A stretch of DNA of 64,000 nucleotides from Sambucus nigra (Eukaryota > Streptophyta > Magnoliopsida > Dipsacales > Adoxaceae): contig OX422210.1 of NCBI GenBank assembly GCA_949130495.1, positions 630,606,585 to 630,670,584 of the forward strand, read 5' to 3'. A program made the translations under genes and the position numbers. Positions 58,990 through 64,000 of this stretch are shown here, piece by piece (position 1 is the stretch's first letter; each line of letters opens with the position of its first letter). The notes below the pieces were generated by a model that saw only the letters and a program-made list of their open reading frames with translations, was not told the origin of the DNA and made no database searches.

Positions 58990-60450
58990 ATGTCTTATCA
59001 AGGTTCATCATCTTCGTCTTCAGGAGCACAAGACTATACTAATCAGTTATTTACTATTCTTAATGAGAAGCAGAAGTTTAGGAACAATATTCCAGTCATA
59101 GAAGAGCAGAAGATGATCTTAGATAACCTCTGGTTCAACAGAGAATATAATAAAGGATCTTTCTTACATACTATGAATTATTTAAATAAATATTTTTATA
59201 ACATAAATAATCATATATTTTCATTAAATGAAAAAGATAAATACCTCAGTTCTATGGAAAATAATGAAAAATTAATTAATGATCACAATATTATAATAAA
59301 ACACTAGAAGATGTTAAATCTCTAGAAGCAAAAGATAAAAAAGAAATTAGAACATGTACTACTATATAATAATAGTAATTTGTTATCTTCCTTTAACCCT
59401 TCTTATCGTTCTATATTAAGACATAAAGTAGAAGAATTACTACTAGAAGCAATAGCAGAAAAAATATTTATGTATGCCAGGGAAAAAGATATTAGTAATT
59501 GGGTAGCCTTACAAAATTATTTTAGATTTAATCTAGCCCCAATAGGATGTACATATAAATATGAAAAAGTATACACATTTTCTCAAAATAAGCATGATAC
59601 TATTATTGTATTAGATATAGACCTTAGGATTTTTGAAAACTTTATTGTAAGTAGACCTAACAAAATATTCACAAGCAATGGACGAATAGAGATAAAGGTT
59701 ACTTTAAGCCTTAGAATATGGTCTAATAGATAGTTTATTAATTGAACCAACCTTTGAACGACTAAATTGTAATTTACCAAAAGGATTACTAGGGGCACTA
59801 GTAGAACAACATAGTTGGAAAACAAAACCACCAAAAGTTCTATTAATTATAAAAAAGTTTCCCTCCAGAATGGGTAGGTGAAGGACAAATTATTCATAGC
59901 AGACACGAAATTATAATAGAACATAGAGAATAAAAAATAAAAACCTGTTTCTTTTAATATAATGGAGACACATAATACCTAATAGGAAAAGATGCAATAT
60001 AAGAACTATTATAAATATATAAAGTACATAAAATATTGAATGGAATGTCTATAAATAATTTATATATGATAAGAGAAACTTTTAACATTATAATATTTAT
60101 CTCAAAAAATCTTTATAGAATACATTAGAAATATTTTAATAAATCTATTAATTCTGATGATGTGGAAGATGCAATAGATCAAGAAAGAACTGATCTTTAT
60201 AAAGTTGATAATTATCCAGTTGCATACTCATATTCAGAAGATTCAGTCACAAGGCGCAATATTGAAAATACGATAGAAGGATAAAAAAGAAAAAAAGAGG
60301 CAACAGTTGAAAGCAGCAGCATAAACGTCTGCAATGACGATTCTCAAAACCAGGCAAAAATTCAAAAAGCAGAAAGAGACATAAAGAATAAAAGACTTAA
60401 AAAAAAAAGAAGATGGACGAAAGAAGACGCACGAATTTTTACTGTATAGA
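58990..60450 (+). pseudogene. Pararetroviral ORF downstream of RNase H (function unknown)
   Basis: It starts 9 bp after the RNase H stop at an ATG (MSYQGSSSSSSGAQDYTNQL). It is broken into at least four blocks: 58990-59307, 59330-59733, a frame-shifted block to about 59900, and a Lys/Arg-rich tail (about 60150-60450). About 480 residues would be the original size. Position fits the transactivator of some Caulimoviridae genera or the second ORF of Florendovirus. I do not recognise a diagnostic motif, so no function is assigned. The part from 59332 is duplicated in tandem (see 61705-64000). Confidence 0.6.
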
Positions 60451-60900
60451 GATTCTTTCAATAATTATGAAAGAAATGACCTATGCAACCTTACTTTTCA
60501 AATTATTGAGGGACAATAGAAGTAAATCAACAGCTTGACCGTTTTTATATAAACCTTGCCTTAGCTCATTTGTAATCAAATGAAAATTTTGAGAAAAACC
60601 ATCTCTCTCTCACTACAAAGCAATCAACCAAATTCCGACCACTTCAAAAATAGTTGGTAAACCTCTTGTAAATTATTTTCTAGTTCCAGTTTAGTTTTCG
60701 GATTCCTGTTTGTAAAGAAGATACACCAGTTTCCGTTTATCAACATTGTAAGTGTTCTATATGGATTGTAAATCAAACTACTACTAGTTTTTATTATGTT
60801 GTTCATATTAATAAAATAATAGCAGTATCCATTTCATTTTATTAAATCTTTAGGGTTATCTACTCTGAGTACTTGATAAAATTATTAATATATGATTATA
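60451..60900 (+). promoter_or_regulatory. Pararetroviral intergenic region with TATA box
   Basis: The region between the last viral ORF and the expected genome end holds TATATAAA (60546-60553) followed by 'ccttgccttagctc' and a CT-rich 'catctctctctcac' (about 60600). This arrangement resembles the pregenomic-RNA promoter of Caulimoviridae. A second, nearly identical copy lies at about 62823-63270. Activity is not shown by sequence. Confidence 0.55.
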
Positions 60901-60985
60901 TCAAATTAAGAGATCATTCGTAATTTCTTTAAGAAGAACTAGTCTAAAGTATAAGTATTGATTATTTCTCTCCCGTGTTTATATA

Positions 60986-61704
60986 ATACCCCGCATTTTC
61001 TCTTAAAAAATTAATTTGAAAGTTAATCTAAATAAATATTATATTGGAATAAATAATTAATTTGAAAGTTAATCTAAATAAATATTTTTCTCAAAATGTT
61101 AAGTGGGAACTTGTTAGTTAGTATGCTTGTGTGTGATTCATTTTTTGCATGGTTATGTCATTTGCATATAATAAAAGAAAAATATAGAATTTATGTGCGA
61201 CACAGACTACGAATATATATTATTGACACGAATTATTCGGAACATGTTTTGAGGCTCATGTGGACTCGTTTAGATAAATTAAACCTTCAAAAATAGTCCC
61301 GGGTCAATTCTATATAGGTTGGGTAACTTTTGGGATTATTGGGTTATGGATTTGGGTTCTTTTGGGGGTCCAAAAGTTGGGTTTTTGACCAAACTCGGGA
61401 TTAGCACTAATTGTGTGGTTAAGTGAAGGGTAAACCACTCCCTCATTATCACAAAAATCAAAACCTAAAGTAGCAGCCACTGGAGAGAAAAGGGAGAAAG
61501 GCCAAGAGAGGGAAAAAGGCCAAGAACAAAGAGGAATCTAAAGCTTTCAAGGGTTTCTCCTCTACAAAATTAAAGGCAAGAATTTTCTTGCGTAATCTAT
61601 GTTTTTAATTTATTTCTCAATGCATAAGTTTACCTCCTTTAGATTCTAGAAATTAAGGTTTATTGATATGATGATGAAAACCCACATTTAGAGGAAGGAT
61701 GAAC
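60986..61704 (+). mobile_element. LTR-like fragment joined to the viral 3' end
   Basis: It begins 'ataccccgcattttctctt', close to the TGTAATACCCCG start of long LTRs in this window but without TG. It continues with a 28-bp direct repeat ('attaatttgaaagttaatctaaataaatat' twice) and a leader-like part ('agcagccactggagagaaaaggg'). No palindrome cluster or 3' end is reached. It is probably the 5' part of an LTR truncated before the duplication. Confidence 0.5.
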
Positions 61705-64000
61705 AAGATAAAAAAGAAATTAGAACATGTACTACTATATAATAATAGTAATTTGTTATCTTCCTTTAACCCTTCTTATCGTTCTATATTAAGACATAAA
61801 GTAGAAGAATTACTACTAGAAGCAATAGCAGAAAAAATATTTATGTATGCCAGGGAAAAAGATATTAGTAATTGGGTAGCCTTACAAAATTATTTTAGAT
61901 TTAATCTAGCCCCAATAGGATGTACATATAAATATGAAAAAGTATACACATTTTCTCAAAATAAGCATGATACTATTATTGTATTAGATATAGACCTTAG
62001 GATTTTTGAAAACTTTATTGTAAGTAGACCTAACAAAATATTCACAAGCAATGGACGAATAGAGATAAAGGTTACTTTAAGCCTTAGAATATGGTCTAAT
62101 AGATAGTTTATTAATTGAACCAACCTTTGAACGACTAAATTGTAATTTACCAAAAGGATTACTAGGGGCACTAGTAGAACAACATAGTTGGAAAACAAAA
62201 CCACCAAAAGTTCTATTAATTATAAAAAAGTTTCCCTCCAGAATGGGTAGGTGAAGGACAAATTATTCATAGCAGACACGAAATTATAATAGAACATAGA
62301 GAATAAAAAATAAAAACCTGTTTCTTTTAATATAATGGAGACACATAATACCTAATAGGAAAAGATGCAATATAAGAACTATTATAAATATATAAAGTAC
62401 ATAAAATATTGAATGGAATGTCTATAAATAATTTATATATGATAAGAGAAACTTTTAACATTATAATATTTATCTCAAAAAATCTTTATAGAATACATTA
62501 GAAATATTTTAATAAATCTATTAATTCTGATGATGTGGAAGATGCAATAGATCAAGAAAGAACTGATCTTTATAAAGTTGATAATTATCCAGTTGCATAC
62601 TCATATTCAGAAGATTCAGTCACAAGGCGCAATATTGAAAATACGATAGAAGGATAAAAAAGAAAAAAAGAGGCAACAGTTGAAAGCAGCAGCATAAACA
62701 TCTGCAATGACGATTCTCAAAACCAGACAAAAATTCAAAAAGCAGAAAGAGACATAAAGAATAAAAGACTTAAAAAAAAAGAAGATGGACGAAAGAAGAC
62801 GCACGAATTTTTACTGTACAGAGATTCTTTCAATAATTATGAAAGAAATGACCTATGCAACCTTACTTTTCAGATTATTGAGGGACAATAGAAGTAAATC
62901 AACAGCTTGACCGTTTTTATATAAACCTTGCCTTAGCTCATTTGTAATCAAATGAAAAATTTGAGAAAAACCATCTCTCTCTCACTACAAAGCAATCAAC
63001 CAAATTTCGACCACTTCAAAAATAGTTGGTAAACCTCTTGTAAATTATTTTCTAGTTCCAGTTTAGTTTTCAGATTCCTGTTTGTAAAGAAGATACACCA
63101 GTTTCCATTTATCAACATTGTAAGTGTTCTATATGGCTTGTAAATCAAACTACTACTAGTTTTTATTATGTTGTTCATATTAATAAAATAATAGCAGTAT
63201 CCATTTCATTTTATTAAATCTTTAGGGTTATCTACTCTGAGTACTTGATAAAATTATTAATATATGATTATATCAAATTAAGAGATCATTCGTAATTTCT
63301 TTAAGAAGAACTAGTCTAAAGTATAAGTATTGATTATTTCTCTCCCGTGTTTATATAATACCCCGCATTTTCTCTTAAAAAATTAATTTGAAAGTTAATC
63401 TAAATAAATATTATATTGGAATAAATAATTAATTTGAAAGTTAATCTAAATAAATATTTTTCTCAAAATGTTAAGTGGGAACTTGTTAGTTAGTATGCTT
63501 GTGTGTGATTCATTTTGTGCATGGTTATGTCATTTGCATATAATAAAAGAAAAATATAGAATTTATGTGCGACACAGACTACGAATATATATTATTGACA
63601 CGAATTATTCGGAACATGTTTTGAGGCTCATGTAGACTCGTTTAGATAAATTAAACCTTCAAAAATAGTCCCGGGTCAATTCTATATAGGTTGGGTAACT
63701 TTTGGGATTATTGGGTTATGGATTTGGGTTCTTTTGGGGGTCCAAAAGTTGGGTTTTTGACCAAACTCGGGATTAGCACTAATTGTGTGGTTAAGTGGAG
63801 GGTAAACCACTCCCTCATTATCACAAAAATCAAAACCTAAAGTAGCAGCCACTGGAGAGAAAAGGGAGAAAGGCCAAGAGAGGGAAAAAGGCCAAGAACA
63901 AAGAGGAATCTAAATCTTTCAAGGGTTTCTCCTCTACAAAATTAAAGGCAAGAATTTTCTTGCGTAATCTATGTTTTTAATTTATTTCTCAATGCATAAG
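61705..64000 (+). repeat. Second unit of the tandem duplication, running off the window
   Basis: Repeats 59332-61627 with few changes (for example 'acgtctgc' to 'acatctgc' near 62698). The copy of the viral ORF part is 61699-62106, the promoter copy about 62823-63270, and the LTR-like fragment starts near 63358. The window ends inside the unit, so more copies may follow. Confidence 0.93.

Larger units (their letters stand above)
29545..60985 (+). mobile_element. Endogenous pararetrovirus (Caulimoviridae-like), split by two large insertions
   Basis: Three separated segments (29545-30612, 41970-45212 and 58172 to about 60985; together about 7 kb) carry Caulimoviridae functions in genome order. 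These are a tRNA-Met primer-binding remnant, a coiled coil, a 30K-type movement protein, a capsid with a CCHC knuckle, an aspartic protease, reverse transcriptase and RNase H, a downstream ORF and a promoter-like region. The summed length fits the 7-9 kb of this family. All genes carry stops or frameshifts. Movement protein before capsid, and a separate ORF after RNase H, resemble Florendovirus-type organisation, but the genus is not proven. No integrase was seen. Confidence 0.85.
59332..61704 (+). repeat. First unit of a 2373-bp tandem duplication (viral 3' end plus LTR-like fragment)
   Basis: The segment beginning 'aagataaaaaagaaattagaac' recurs at 61705 with a constant offset of 2373 bp (2372 after one A-run change). 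It joins viral ORF, viral promoter region and a non-viral LTR-like part. Differences between units are few. Confidence 0.93.

Overview
The window is flowering-plant nuclear DNA, most likely from a eudicot. It is AT-rich, full of microsatellites, and made almost entirely of transposable elements nested inside one another plus an old endogenous pararetrovirus. I see no intact host gene, no tRNA or rRNA gene, and nothing bacterial. Almost every protein-like stretch is a relic with stops or frameshifts. The one host-derived piece is a single exon-like fragment resembling the membrane anchor of a KORRIGAN-type GH9 endoglucanase (about 14.15-14.30 kb, minus strand).

Layout. (1) About 0.6-12.9 kb: a decayed Mutator-like element of the Ulp1-carrying (Kaonashi-like) type. 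A truncated mudrA transposase (plus strand) faces a multi-exon Ulp1/C48 protease gene (minus strand). The 12-14 bp palindrome (A)GTGAATATTCAC(T) is scattered through its flanks and introns in dozens of copies. A 3.0 kb solo LTR (8708-11693) interrupts it. (2) 13-16.2 kb: non-coding DNA, microsatellites, the GH9 fragment and a small hAT-type MITE with a perfect 8-bp target duplication. (3) 16200-22485: a degraded Ty1/Copia element with short LTRs, a degenerate reverse transcriptase and an unusual array of small inverted motifs. (4) 22498-28011: a long-arm foldback element with a perfect 9-bp target duplication (Mutator type), split by a 3.85 kb solo LTR with a perfect 5-bp duplication. (5) 29.5-61 kb: a Caulimoviridae-like endogenous pararetrovirus in the order primer-binding site, coiled coil, movement protein, capsid with zinc knuckle, protease, reverse transcriptase/RNase H, downstream ORF, promoter. 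It is split by a Ty3/Gypsy element (30613-41969, itself holding a solo LTR at 37587-40531) and by a second large inverted-repeat element (45213-58171), which holds a young LARD-type non-autonomous LTR element (47038-56529). (6) The 3' end of the virus plus an LTR-like fragment is duplicated in tandem with a period of about 2373 bp, running to the end of the window.

The most interesting signal is not a gene. Five different long-LTR families here (solo LTRs A, B and C, the Gypsy element and the LARD) share the same non-coding architecture inside the LTR: a cluster of short perfect palindromes with a TCGA core, then a 240-290 nt domain closed by a 12-17 bp terminal stem. The stem sequence differs between families, but its two sides remain complementary. 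A further ~60-nt motif, folding as a closing stem around small hairpins, occurs eight times, always in the sense orientation, and also shows compensatory changes. This suggests structured RNA domains in the retrotransposon transcripts. All alignments, counts and boundaries were made by eye.
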